Shown here: piece after piece, positions 1-11,100 of the stretch
How the letters are laid out: each line of letters starts with the position of its first letter
How positions within the stretch are numbered: position 1 is the first letter of the stretch
NCBI GenBank assembly: GCA_963682055.1
Contig: OY821744.1
Span: 21,304,967 to 21,368,966, forward strand
Origin: Primula veris
Taxonomy: Eukaryota; Streptophyta; Magnoliopsida; Ericales; Primulaceae
Reading direction: 5' to 3'
Length of the DNA: 64,000 nucleotides
Translations under genes and position numbers: made by a program
Notes under the pieces: generated by a model
The model's input: only the letters and a program-made list of their open reading frames with translations
The model's database searches: none
Told to the model about the DNA's origin: nothing

Positions 1-715
1 AATCCATTTTAAAGAAAATGAGGGATGCAAAGTCAAGTCGGACTCGGCGATGGATGCATCCCAAAAGAAAGATGTACTCATTGGTAACATCCGTGAAATT
101 GGAGGTATGTGGGAGGATTATGTGAGAGAGGATGTGGTAGGCTAGTTTGTTTTTAAAGAGAAGGCCATGAGCTTTGTTGGAGCGATTTTGGTGGAGGGGA
201 TGAAAAATTTCATCCTTGAGATCGTTAAAGTTGTCAATCTCGAGAGTCTCACATAGTTCTTTACTAGACTCATAGACACCGTCGCTATCTAGGCGTAAAA
301 GGGTTCGTAGACGGTCTATACCGTAAACGAAAGGTTGTCCGTTAAACGATGAACGCAAGCGGAGTGCGTCATCATTATCCCTATCGAGAACAAGGTGATG
401 ATAAAATTCATAGACATTTTCTTTGTAAAAAGGCTCTTTAAGAGTGAGGATAGTATCGAGTTTGTAAAAACTTAAATCGATCATGAGAGCGGGAAATCGT
501 TCACGGAATAAAGGCATGTCTAAAGTGAAGTTAGACAATATACCTCTTTTACCCATCTCGGGTGAATAGAGAGGAGGTAGAGGGCCGGAGCGAGAAGCGG
601 TGGATGAGCCGGTGCGTGGGGCACGAGGAATAGCCGGGCGGCGAGTGGGTGGAGGCACGAACTCGTCCTCATGTTCATCAACAAGGTTGAGTGAGGCTTT
701 CTTTGTATGAACCAT
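1..715 (-). CDS. Partial ORF downstream of pol (Sirevirus second-ORF / 'plant transposon protein' type)
   Basis: An open frame runs from an ATG at 715 to the window edge, about 238 codons with no stop. The N terminus is basic and proline/arginine rich (PPPTRRPAIPRAPRTG, residues about 21-36). A globular region follows, rich in F, Y, L and D, with a phrase resembling FNGQPFVYGIDRLRTLL near residue 140. No signal peptide or obvious membrane segment is visible in this part. Same-strand position after RNase H matches the env-like second ORF of Sireviruses, and the composition resembles retroelement proteins annotated in plants as 'putative plant transposon protein'. That assignment is from memory of family style, not from a search. 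Its unbroken frame contrasts with the broken gag-pol. It could also belong to a separate element. Confidence 0.45.
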   Translation of the reverse strand, partial: MVHTKKASLNLVDEHEDEFVPPPTRRPAIPRAPRTGSSTASRSGPLPPLYSPEMGKRGILSNFTLDMPLFRERFPALMIDLSFYKLDTILTLKEPFYKENVYEFYHHLVLDRDNDDALRLRSSFNGQPFVYGIDRLRTLLRLDSDGVYESSKELCETLEIDNFNDLKDEIFHPLHQNRSNKAHGLLFKNKLAYHILSHIILPHTSNFTDVTNEYIFLLGCIHRRVRLDFASLIFFKMD

Positions 716-861
716 TTTGATTGATTTGGATAGAAAATTTGGATATTTGGATGATTTTGGAGTGGAGTGGGCGAATTTTGAGAGAGAGAGAATTTGATTA
801 GGGTTTGAAATGATATGAATTAGGGTTTGAAGAATGGTTTTAAAACTGAAAAACAGCAAAA

Positions 862-1003
862 CGATCGGTCGTTTTGTGTTTCGATCGGTCGAAATATAAC
901 CAAATTCTTCCAGTGAGTCCACGTTAAAAACGATCGGTCGTTTTTAAGGAACGATCGGTCGACTGTATGAAAACGACCGGTCGTTTTTACAGACGATCGA
1001 TCG
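862..1003. repeat. Six-copy CGATCGGTCG array upstream of the partial ORF
   Basis: Near-palindromic decamers start at 862, 882, 931, 952, 974 and 994. Neighbours are 20-22 bp apart except one 49-bp gap. The copy at 974 (CGACCGGTCG) and the one at 994 (CGATCGATCG) are perfect palindromes. The array lies 147-288 bp upstream (minus sense) of the ATG at 715. It is CpG-dense in AT-rich surroundings and mirrors an array inside the LTR at 4650-4821. Confidence 0.85.
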
Positions 1004-1127
1004 ACTGTAACTGGGGTACAGAACATGAATTTTTTGCACTTTTCGACACTGATTTGGCATAGAAACTGGAAAAAATACTTAACTATATATAAAATCAATC
1101 AAATATTTATAAATATATATGTATATA

Positions 1128-1934
1128 TCACACATCAAACATGCCTAACTCTCGGCGAATAAAGCAAAATTGTTCCTCATTAAGGGGTTTTGTAAAAATA
1201 TCGGCTAATTGCCTATCCGTACTTATATATTCAAGTGTAATATCCCCTTTTTGGACATGATCCCGTAAAAAGTGATGACGTAAATTAATATGTTTAGTGC
1301 GAGAGTGTTGGATCGGATTTTTTGAAAGGTTTATAGCACTAGTATTATCACACAATATAGGTACACTATCAAATGATAATTCAAAGTTGTTTAGTTGTTG
1401 ACGCATCCAAAGGATTTGTGCGCAACAACTACCCGCGGCGACGTATTCCGCCTCCGCCGTGGAAAGCGCAGCCGAGTTTTGTTTCTTGCTATGCCAAGAA
1501 ACTAAGGCGTTTCCTAGGAAATGGCAAGTGCCACTAGTACTCTTTCTATCTAATCGACAACCAGCAAAGTCGGCGTCGGAATAGCCAAGCAATTCAAAAG
1601 AAGTATCATGCGGATAAAACAATCCTAAATTACATGTACCTACTAGATATCTAAAAATGCGCTTAACGGCTATAACATGCGATTCTTTAGGGCAAGATTG
1701 ATACCTAGCACACAAGCAAACACTAAACATGATATCGGGTCTACTTGCGGTTAAATATAAGAGGGATCCAATCATACCTCTATAGAGCTTTTGGTCCACG
1801 CTTTTACCCGATTCATCCTTGTCTAGTTTTGTTGCCGGACTCATCGGAGTTCCTAGCGGCTTTGCATCGCTCATGTTGAACCGTTTGAGCAAGTCCCTCG
1901 TGTATTTGGCTTGATTGACGAAAATTCCGTCCAA
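1128..1934 (-). pseudogene. Copia reverse transcriptase C-end plus RNase H (remnant)
   Basis: About 268 codons are open. The start belongs to the tail of the reverse transcriptase domain (GIFVNQAKYTRDLLKRF, then LYRGMIGSLLYLTASRPDI). RNase H follows, with the acidic positions visible in YSDADFAGC, in STAEAEY and in LCDNTSAI, ending in the ADIFTKPL motif common to plant copia polyproteins. The catalytic YVDD part of reverse transcriptase is absent because an internal deletion ends near 1935. There is no real start codon; the first residue is encoded by TTG. This is a truncated domain, not a working gene. Confidence 0.88.
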
Positions 1935-1935
1935 T

Positions 1936-2085
1936 ACCGATAATTTTGCCCTTGCTATTATCCCCGAAGGTCACAAAACCTCCGTCTTTAGGTGCAAGAG
2001 TGGTGAATTTTGTTTTGTCTCCCGTCATATGTCTTGAGCATCCACTATCCAAGAACCACTTGTCCTCGTTGATTTTTGACCTCAA
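1936..2085 (-). pseudogene. Copia aspartic protease fragment
   Basis: The frame shows FLDSGCSRHMTGD, the retropepsin active-site region (D-S-G) of copia proteases, followed by a typical VTFGDNSKGKIIGIG stretch. It is out of frame with the gag segment upstream, and after about 1940 it reads into the reverse transcriptase tail in the wrong frame. The junction is therefore a deletion plus a frameshift that removed the rest of protease, GAG-pre-integrase, integrase and most of reverse transcriptase. Confidence 0.8.
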
Positions 2086-2107
2086 GCATACCTACAAGAC
2101 AAAACGA

Positions 2108-3007
2108 TCATTGGTACCCTAATCCATTTTTGGGTCCTTGAGGGTTAGAGTCTCGACCCTTTGGAATCCAAACCAAATCATTTCTATTAACCTTATACCT
2201 ATTAGGGCAATATATGTAATCTTCATAGTGATCACTACGGTTGCAAGTAATACATTTAACATACGATATAGGTTTAACAAAACGATTATAAACTAAGTTC
2301 CTTTTATACGAGTTGTTTTTATGAGAGTGATTTGGTTGTCTACTTTCATTTTTAGCCGTTTGTTTGGTGAATAGGTTTTTATGCTTAGCCGTTAAGATTG
2401 AGTTGTAACCTACACCGGTTTTATCATACGCGCCTTGTTGAGAAGCTAATATAGTACTTAGCATTTTACTACCTTTAGTGAACTTAGAGAGAGTAAGTTC
2501 GGCGCTATCCACCTTAAGTTTACATGACTTAAGGTCATTAACTAACTTATCATTTTCTAGGGTGAGTTCTGCATTTTTACTTGTGAGTGAGTCATTTTTC
2601 ATAGCTAAATTTTCAAGTTCATCTTGTAGAGTAATTAACAATTTTCTAAAATATTTGTTCTTACCTCTAGCTTTTTATAAAGACTCTAACACATCATTAA
2701 TATCAAGACAATCATCACTAGAAATAGAGGAGTTAGAGGAGTGATAGCTTACATCCTCGGTATCATCGTCTCTAGCCATGAGACATAGATTTGCGACTTC
2801 TTCATTGTCGCTATCGGAGCTATCATCATCGCTCCCCCATGCGGCCAAGAATGCCTTCTTGTTTTCCTTTTTCTTTGCGAACTTGTCCTTTTTCTTCAAG
2901 GGACATTCGTTTTGCATATGGCCGGGTTTGTGACATTTGTAGCAAATGATTTCGTCCTTTTTGCTAGATTTTTCGGAAGGCTCTCCCTTATACTCCTTTT
3001 TCCGAAA
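2108..3007 (-). pseudogene. Gag C-terminal half: zinc knuckle, acidic region, coiled coil
   Basis: In the gag frame, just past a TGA at 3008-3010, lies a retroviral-type zinc knuckle CYKCHKPGHMQNEC (CX2CX4HX4C). A lysine-rich stretch and an Asp/Ser-rich acidic segment (SDDDSSDSDNEEV) follow, then an in-frame TAA near 2675, then a leucine/asparagine-rich helix of coiled-coil type (residues encoded near 2640-2460). Zinc knuckle plus acidic region plus coiled coil is characteristic of Sirevirus gag. The protein would bind element RNA in the particle. At least two nonsense codons make it non-functional. Confidence 0.82.
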
Positions 3008-3799
3008 TCATTGTCCACCCTTCTTTTTCCAACTTAGGAATTTGTTGTAGCGTTTGGCGAAAAGAGCCATCTCATCATCCTCACTAGATGAATCATTTTC
3101 GCTATCGTCATTTGTTGTGCATTTGAAGGCAATGTCTTTCTTCTTTTTCGAGTCATCCTCATGCTTTCGAGTCGTCATGTCAAGTTCATGAGTGCTTAGG
3201 GATCCAATGAGGTTGTCGAGAGAGAGAGTGTTCATGTCCTTGGCCTCTTGTATGGCCGTCACTTTTGATTCCCACTTCCTTGGAAGACTTCGAAGGATTT
3301 TCGTCACCATCTCCTTGCTAGAGTATACCTTTTCAAGTCTTTTAAGATCATTATTAATCTTAGTAAAACGAGTGTACATAGAGGCAATAGACTCGTCATC
3401 ATCGACTTTAAATAATTCATAATCATGAATAAGCATGCTAATTTTAGAGTCCTTAACTTGACTAGTTCCTTCGTGCATAATAGCTAGCTTATCCCACATT
3501 TGCTTAGCAGTGTCACAACCGGAAATCTTATCATATTCACTAGGCGAGAGCGCACAAGTGATAGAAGTCATAGCCCTACAATTTAGGGAAAATGCGAGGC
3601 GTTCATCGGTGTCTAGTTCCTCTACAAGTTTATCTTCGCCATTTCTCCTAGGCGTTCTATAGCCTTTACTAATACTAATCCATTGATCTATTTCATACCC
3701 ACATAGAAAATTTTTCATTAGGTCTCTCCAATAGGGATAGTTAGTGCCGTCAAAGAACGGGGGCCTAGTTATGGATTTAGAGTCGGCGTACGAAGACAT
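3008..3799 (-). pseudogene. Sirevirus gag N-terminal half
   Basis: The 263-codon frame starts at ATG 3799, shortly after the primer binding site in element sense, which is the expected gag position. It begins with the plant copia gag phrase PPFFDGTNYPYWRDLM and continues with a helical UBN2-type capsid-like region (TAKQMWDKLAIMHEGTSQVK, ESIASMYTRFTKINNDL, ILRSLPRKWESKVTAI). A basic and acidic linker precedes the stop. The TGA at the end is in frame with the zinc-knuckle segment downstream, so it is a nonsense change, not the true end. Confidence 0.88.
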
Positions 3800-3848
3800 G
3801 TCGGATCTTTAAACTACAAATCGTTAGATTTTACAAAATAGAAGAGCT

Positions 3849-3861
3849 AGGCTCTGATACC
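3849..3861 (-). other. Primer binding site, initiator Met tRNA
   Basis: The minus strand reads TGGTATCAGAGCC, the complement of the 3' end of plant initiator tRNA-Met that primes copia reverse transcription. It lies two bases inside the LTR end, which fixes element orientation and one LTR boundary at 3864. Confidence 0.92.
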
Positions 3862-3863
3862 AA

Positions 3864-5056
3864 TTGTTGGTCCGTAGGAGTCTAAACCTTAGAGGGGGGG
3901 TGAATAAGGTTTTCGTACGTTTTTCGCGGAATTAAATCTATGGGTATTTAACTAAGTTAATTAGTGGTTTTTATAACCTAAACTCTTTCGTTACCAAATT
4001 ATCGCTAAATAATCTAAACAAGCAATAAATATAAGCGATAAATAAATACGTAAAGTAAAAGTTAAGGGAAAGAAATAACGCAAGATTTATAGAGGTTCGG
4101 CAAAACGCGCCTACGTCCTCTCCTCGGTATTTTCACTACCGAGTATTTCACTAGAATCTCGTTCCAAAGGTTACAACCTAACGAGCTTAATCAACCGATT
4201 AAGCTCCCCCTCACTTAATGAGTATCCCGAAAGAAAAGCCTAGAACTTTTAAGCTACACTTGCTTGAAAAGCTTCTACCCGATCAATCGCTCACTAATGA
4301 GTTTATAAAGCACTCTTTTACAAGTTTGATTTGAATAAAACACTCACTAACAAATATTATCTCGATGTTTATAAGATTACAATGGGAATATAATCGAGAA
4401 TAATTTATGAATAATAAGTGAGAAGTTGGAAGTATAAGCTTGAAGAATTTCTTAGTAGGATTTGCTTAATTGTTGTGTATGCTTGGATGATAACTTCCTT
4501 GAAGATTTTGGGGCTCTTTGTAGGGTGAAAAAGTGCAGCAATTAATTTCAGACCGTTGCTGGTTGTTGAGTTCATTCAATGCAGTTTTTCAGCAGTTCGC
4601 CCTATTTTCAGGAATAGCTTAAAAGCTGGAATTTGAAATTTTACAGAAACGATCGGTCGTTTCTGAAAAACGATCGGTCGTTTTTCATCTGTGCTCACTG
4701 GAAGAAATCACGCTAAAAACGATCGGTCGTTTTAAGCCTGGCGATCGGTCGTTTTTATATTGAGCTTACTGGAAGAATTTCTCTCATTGATGATCGATCG
4801 TTTATGGTATATGATCAGTCGTTTTCTTTGTTCTCGCAATTGTTTCGGTTTTCTCAACAAACTTCGAAATCCCGTAACTAACTCGTTTCAAATCCGATTT
4901 AGGTTCCGCTTGAACCATTGGCTTCGTAATTACGCAATTTATCATTTTGAATCTTTAATACACTCGATAAATGATTAGTACACAAAACGAGCTTTTATCA
5001 TGTTTTACAATTTTTGTTATCATTAAAATAATCGATTTGAAGAACATCGTTCAACA
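3864..5056 (-). repeat. 5' LTR of the Sirevirus-type element
   Basis: The inner boundary is firm: in plus sense the LTR begins TGTTGGTCC next to the primer binding site. The outer boundary is inferred at 5056, where the sequence reads GTTCAACA, giving TGTTG...CAACA ends and a length near 1.2 kb, which suits Sireviruses. The opposite LTR is outside the window, so it cannot be confirmed. A six-copy CGATCGGTCG array lies inside it. Confidence 0.6.
4650..4821. repeat. Paired CGATCGGTCG array inside the LTR
   Basis: Six decamers (last two degenerate) start at 4650, 4671, 4720, 4742, 4791 and 4812. They form three pairs with 21-22 bp inside a pair and 49 bp between pairs, a period near 70 bp. ACTGGAAGAA lies between pairs. 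Sirevirus LTRs are known to carry clustered palindromic motifs, though of different sequence, so a promoter or packaging role is an inference. Confidence 0.85.
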
Positions 5057-6850
5057 CACATATACTTCATATATGACTAATACCAGCTCGAAGCCATATA
5101 CACTCTCTAGTCGTCACATAGAACACGAGTATATTAAAGTGATCCGTTTGGAGTCATTGCAAGACCTCAATGCTAATGGTAAAAACAAACCATATTAATA
5201 ATATCCCTTATGCGGGTTTTGATAAGTAACTGGCATTGATATAAGCGAAAAGGGTTGCGTTAATTCGAATACCGAAGTGGGTAGGTACACTTGACGACGC
5301 AAATGAGATAAACAATACCCTTTTCCATAGTACCTTTAAGGTAACGAAAAATGTCTTTAATACCATTTTGGTGGCAACATGTTAGCGCGATGCTGTGTCA
5401 AGCTATACCATTCATAACAAACGAGATGTTCGTCCTAGTGTATTAGACTAAGTACATTAGTGTGCCTATTGTACTCAGATATGAACATCATGGTTCAATA
5501 TCTCTTCAACGTCACTTCAGGGACGGAATGAGTTTGTATCAATGGCTAGTGATCAAATGATCATGGGAGAATGTGACAACTTAACGTCATGATGACTAAA
5601 GCGTCATAACATATTCTGGGTATAGTCTAAATCATGAACTTAGATTCTATATTTACGAGACTCGATCTTTAGGTCGAGTCACTACCGTGTCATTCCCAAG
5701 ATCCTTCATCTCTAAAGGCAAATCCTAACGTGGATTGCTTTAAAACACACGAAAGGGGATAATACTTGTCTAGCATCCCAAGCTGATCAATTACTCACTT
5801 AAGCGGGTATACCACATTCGCTCGGATTATTTCAATCCACATAGTGAACGTCTCAGTTAATTGAGAACGTGTTCCGTGGTCAGGAACTACTTGATTCAAG
5901 CACATGAAGTCACACAAGGACCTTCATCTACATCTCTTTGTCTAATCCTCATAGAGATAAAACCGTGACCACAATCACATGCTGCATACTCAGTTTTTAA
6001 GAAACTACTAAACTGATAAAGTAGGAGACCGTTATAACGTCCATTACGAGGAAATAAACCATCTCGTAATCAATTCAAATGTGTGAGAGAAGTCTTCCGC
6101 TACTAGGCGAACACTGATATAATATCATTATTCTCATTACTTTTCCTTACGAATAACCAAATAAATGAATTCGTTTAACATTGGTGGTGTTGTCTAGTCT
6201 GTTCTACGTTAACTTCGGGCAATGGTACATGGTTCCATATCATAATTTGCTCATATTATCAGTCGTCACTGAATATATGAACAAGTAAATCAATGACAGT
6301 CTCGTTTCGCTTCAATATCGTCTAAGATATCATGATCGACCGATATTTCGAGATTATTAGGATGAGAAGGAATCACACATCTCCTTGATCCTTTATAATA
6401 TCGTGCGACAAACGAGTTTCAATTCACCTCTCCAGGGGCTGAACGAATTAAGAATCGGTTAACTTCATCGTATCTTGGGAAGGATGACAGACTAGACAGC
6501 TGACAACAACGTTCTTTGCGTGACGGGTTCGGCCAAAACAACGTGTTACAACAGGAACACGGAGTCCGACTGGGATGACTATCCTTGCAAGCATATTTGC
6601 AGCAGGTAGGTATAAATGATCTTATGACATTCCATAGTCATTAAATGCAACCGGCACTTGACTAGACTTGAGTGAGTCACTATGCTATACATACTTATCA
6701 TTGTGTGTAGTTTAGGGATTGAGCTAATAATGAGTGGGTTAATGTCACGTTACTTCGCGTCATTCATTTTCAACGTTAATCGTGCAAAATCTCTTTCTAA
6801 TGATGGGAAGTAAAGTCTCAGCAATAATAGTAACCAGTCGCATGCTATAA
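5057..6850. other. Non-coding segment, probable old repeat
   Basis: No convincing ORF, RNA gene or splice signal is visible. Base composition is more GC-balanced than the neighbouring VTI12 introns and resembles retrotransposon non-coding DNA. No terminal repeats could be matched inside the window, so the family stays unassigned. Confidence 0.4.
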
Positions 6851-8174
6851 TAGTGTGAAATTCACCCGCGTTCCCAAATACTGGGGTCTAATAGCTTTTA
6901 AACTCAAACTACGAGGACCAAGCATAGTAGAAACCTTCCCAGCAATTTCTTTTATCTTTTTACTAATAAAAAAATCGGAGCAATTTAGAGAGAGAGAGAG
7001 GGAGAGAGAGAGATTTATTTCTGACCCTTCGATCAACTCCACTCCGATCTCGGTAATTTCATATTTAATGAACGAATTATTTCAATTTTATTTTAAATTT
7101 TATTCGTTGATCGCTTTGTGAACTTGTATGAAGAAACTATTTTTTAACTTTTTAACATTTTGTTTTATATTCTTAAAAAAAAAAAACAGGGTTTTAGTTC
7201 AGAATTAGCTACCCAACCTGGTTTAATAATTTGGAAAATAATAATGAAAAATTCTTTATTTTTAATTATTATTTGGGTTTGATCTGGGAATTATTTTAAT
7301 GAGTTTACAGGGATTTGAGGTTGTTATGGCGGTTGGATTAACGATCGTATTGAGGTTTTTTTTTTTATTAGGAATGTTGATTGAAACTATATAAAAACTG
7401 TTTTAGAGCTTAACTTTGGAATTCGGTACATTTTTACGACTTTTTAAGCATTTGGCAAGTAAACTTGAAATTTCAGTGATAATATCGGTTAGATTAAGTA
7501 TTTAAAGAGTTTATAATGCTGCTTAAAAGTTAATCTGATTGTTTACTTTTAGCTATGCACCAATTTATATGGTTTATAGAAACTCTTAAACTTTGAAATC
7601 CATAATTTCGGAAATGTTGTCCAGTTTTATCGATCTAAGGTTTGGATTCAGTATGATCTTTTTAATGACTTTCTTTTGTACTGAGATGGTTAAGTTTATT
7701 GAAATTACGAGCTTAAAATTATTCCGTATTTGGGTTTAGAAGTGGGTTGTCTTTTACTCTCAGTTTCTGGTGGCTAGTTGAAGCTATGGATGAACTATTT
7801 TATAACGGAAAAACAATGGTCTTTTAATAAAAAATATTAAATATTAGAGTTTTACTTTGGAAATTGTCTAATTCTACCGAATATCTTTAGGTTTGACTTT
7901 TAGATTTCGGTAGTTTGGCAGTTAAAAAATTGTATTGAGCTAACTTCACTTTGCAGTGGTCTTTGATTTATAGGAATTTTTTCGTTTTGGTTCCCTAATG
8001 ATTTTTTCTTGTGCTTATGAAGGTATACTTGTGTTATTAGTTAGCTCCTATGCTATTCTAGCGTTTTGTGTAACATAAAGTAATGACTTTGATAAAATTT
8101 CACTGCAGATTAAAATTGGCTGTTGCTTTCAGTATATAATTTGATAAAAAGCTTGTTAAAGCTTCAGAGAAGAT
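6851..8174 (+). promoter_or_regulatory. VTI12 promoter-proximal leader and 5'-UTR intron
   Basis: A (GA)n tract at about 6987-7012 sits in a pyrimidine/purine-rich leader. A possible donor (CTCG|GTAATT) follows at 7052/7053, and an acceptor with a pyrimidine tract (GTTGCTTTCAG) ends at 8132, 42 bp before the start codon. This would give a 5'-UTR intron of about 1.08 kb, common in plant housekeeping genes. Another acceptor at 8108 is possible. No clear TATA box was fixed. Confidence 0.5.
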
Positions 8175-11100
8175 ATGAGTGAGGTGTTTGAAGGGTACGA
8201 GCGGCAGTATTGTGAGCTGTCAGCAAATTTGTCTAGAAAATGCAACTCGGCTGCTCTTCTTCCTGATGCAGGTTTCTTATAATTTATATTAAATTTCTTT
8301 CTAATGGTTTCTTCCCTTCCCTTGTTTGTGCAGAATTGTGTAAGTTATCACCACGTTTTTTATTTCTTTAACAGATGTGACGTTTGATTGGTTTGGTAGT
8401 AATTTTGTTGCCTTCGTTTAAGTACTTCATTAGCTTGTAGGATGTCGGGTCATCTATGAATTTCCATTATGGAGTAAACTGTATTGGCATTAGTATCTTT
8501 CTTTTTGTCACTTAATTTTTTCAACCGTAAATTAGCCAAATAGTTGAAATCAGCAGCAATCTGATGGAAATTGTCCCCATCTCAAATATCGTGGTAGTAT
8601 AGAGTTCTTAAGACAGATAATTGCATATTATTTCGTTAAAAATAACCCAGTTAAGTCAAAGTAGGACTTTTCCCACATGCACTACTTTCAATGCGAGGGA
8701 AAATAGAAATTTATATCATATTTTATATAACTATTTTGGTGTACGATCCTTTATTTTAGGACAGCCAAAAGTGGAATGACGATCAAGTATTTTAGGGCAG
8801 GAGGAATGTTGCTTTTATAACAAATTTCAAGTTGTATGGCTGTATTGATTTTTACAAGGTTTTACTCAAGCCATACTTTACGTTGACCGAAAGTAAATTT
8901 CTTTTAGTTATTTTTGACTATCACATTATAGGTGGTGGTAGCAAATTTCTCAATTGGTAATTTTTTGTGAAAATGTTTGCATTAGACACGAGCGTCTTCT
9001 TCAGCTACACGTGTTATGGAGTTTAGGGGTCTTGCAAATTTCAAGTGTTCTCTTTTTCGTATTTAATCATGCCAATTGATCCTTGTGATGATAATAGTTA
9101 AGATTGCCAATGTTGACGATTTTTCTGAAGCGCTAGTCTCATTATTACATTATACTATAAATGATATAAATATTAAATGTTTTGTAGTAGAGATTGTATT
9201 TTCCATAGTATCTCATATTTTTCCCTTGCAAAGTTAGGCTGAAATAAGCACTCTCTCTTCATAGGGTGTTTTCGGTTATGTCTTAGCTCTTAAGCTTCCA
9301 GTTGGACTTTTGAGTGTTTAATTTTTATAGCAAAAGTATTTCTTTGTAGAATTTGTAGAAACTAATATTATTTTGTGTTAATTATCAGAAGAGAAACAGC
9401 AAAAGCTTTCGGAAATCGGATCTGGAGTGGAGGAGGCTGATGTTTTGGTATTGCATAGACTTTTTCTCATTCTATATGGAAACGGTTTATTATGTCCTGT
9501 TGCAATTCTGTGTTGATTATTCTTTATGGTATTTTTCCTCTGTTAGGTACGGAAAATGGATCTGGAGGCTAGAAGTTTGCAGCCAAGTTTGAAGGCTGCA
9601 TTGCTTGCTAAGTTGAGAGAATATAAAGCTGATCTAAACAACCTGAAAAGGGAATTAAAGAAAATTTCATCAGCTAATGCAAGCAATGGGTCCAGAGAAG
9701 AGTTATTGGAGGCTGGAATGGCAGATACACACATGGTATGTTTGGATCATACAGAATATTTATTTGTTGATTTTTTTAATGTTTTTTCTGGCAATGTATC
9801 TGTAGACTAGTCAGTTTTCTTATGACTATTTGGAACATTTTAATGTGCTTAGCATTCTCAAAAATGTATTTAAATTGGCTATACATCTCTACATGTGGAT
9901 ATCATGTAAATTTAAATCACTCAACAGCCTATTTTCTCTCCTCTCTATCTCTAATTTTTTTTGATAAATATGGATATCTCTGCATTTTCTATTTACACAT
10001 GTGAAGAGGATATGTAGCGCTATCTACATTTTTTTTCTGACGCAAGTTGGATATCAAAAACAAAAAACCGTTCTTTTTCACTTCATTCTTTCTTCTTTGT
10101 TTCTCTCTCTAAAAAGAGAGCCCTGCGTTCTCACTCTCCCATTCTCCGTTGAATATCATACACCTCTCCCTTTGTCTTATCTCCATACCAATGTGTCTAC
10201 AAGGAAGTCTTCTAACCTAACTTTGATTTATATTTTTAACGTTTTCTTCAAACTGAGATCTTTTTTTGAACCTCAGATGTGATGATATCACTTCTACTAT
10301 TCTACTACTTTGAAACTGTTGATTGATATTGATAAAACCTAAAACACTTTTTAGTAATTATTGTTAATTTGTTTTCATCTTTAAAGATCACAGTTTTTTT
10401 ATTGTGTGTTTTCATACTATATTTTGGTGACGAACTTAAAACAGAAACATTTATTCTTCGGTTTCTATTAAAAAGATAATATTTTAAGTGGTTTAAAAAC
10501 CAAAGGTTGTTATTTGAATGAAAAAAAAGAGTCGAAAAAAAAGTTTTTTATATGTATATATCAATTTTATATAGCGCTGTTGTGCACCAGTTAAAAATAG
10601 TGACTATACAGAGTTCAAATTTTTTAATATAGCCAAATCTAGATAGAAAATCTGAAGAGGCGGTTGAGAATGCTCTAATATATTTACATTTCATTATCTC
10701 ATCGTTTATGTTTCCAGTCTGTCTTCTACACTATGGTGGATATTGGTTCCCTTGACATAACAAAATCAACCTTTGCAAAAGAAATATTTCTTAAGCAAAA
10801 GTAGCCTGATCATTAAAATCCTTAATTGTTTTCCTGTTTAAAGGTTGTTCTTTAGTTTTGTTTTTTTTTTCTAGTTCTGACATAAAAAGTCATGAGCTAC
10901 CACTCTGAGCGGTTTCATTTTATACAAATCTATCCCAAATATGTTTTCTTTCAAATGGTCGGGTAGAACCCTCTACGTCCTTGTTATTATAGTTATCTTT
11001 TTATCCACTAGGGCCATGCTTGCTTACAGTATTAGCAGGGGTACAGAACTAATTATATCCCTAAACCAACTTTATAACATGTTTGGATGTCAAATTTGTG

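Larger units (their letters stand above)
1..5056 (-). mobile_element. Decayed Sirevirus-type Ty1/copia retrotransposon, left end outside window
   Basis: Read on the minus strand the order is LTR (from about 5056 down to 3864), a primer binding site for initiator Met tRNA, gag with a zinc knuckle and acidic tail, a protease fragment, the end of reverse transcriptase plus RNase H, and a further ORF that leaves the window. The long gag with a coiled-coil tail and an extra ORF after pol is the layout known for Sireviruses. Integrase and the catalytic part of reverse transcriptase are missing, and there are in-frame stops and frameshifts, so it is a dead copy. The 3' LTR should lie left of position 1. 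The right LTR limit is inferred from a terminal CAACA only. Confidence 0.75.

Noticed and set aside
6855..7121. ORF across the VTI12 leader
   Set aside because: It reads through a GA microsatellite and a likely splice donor; no protein features.
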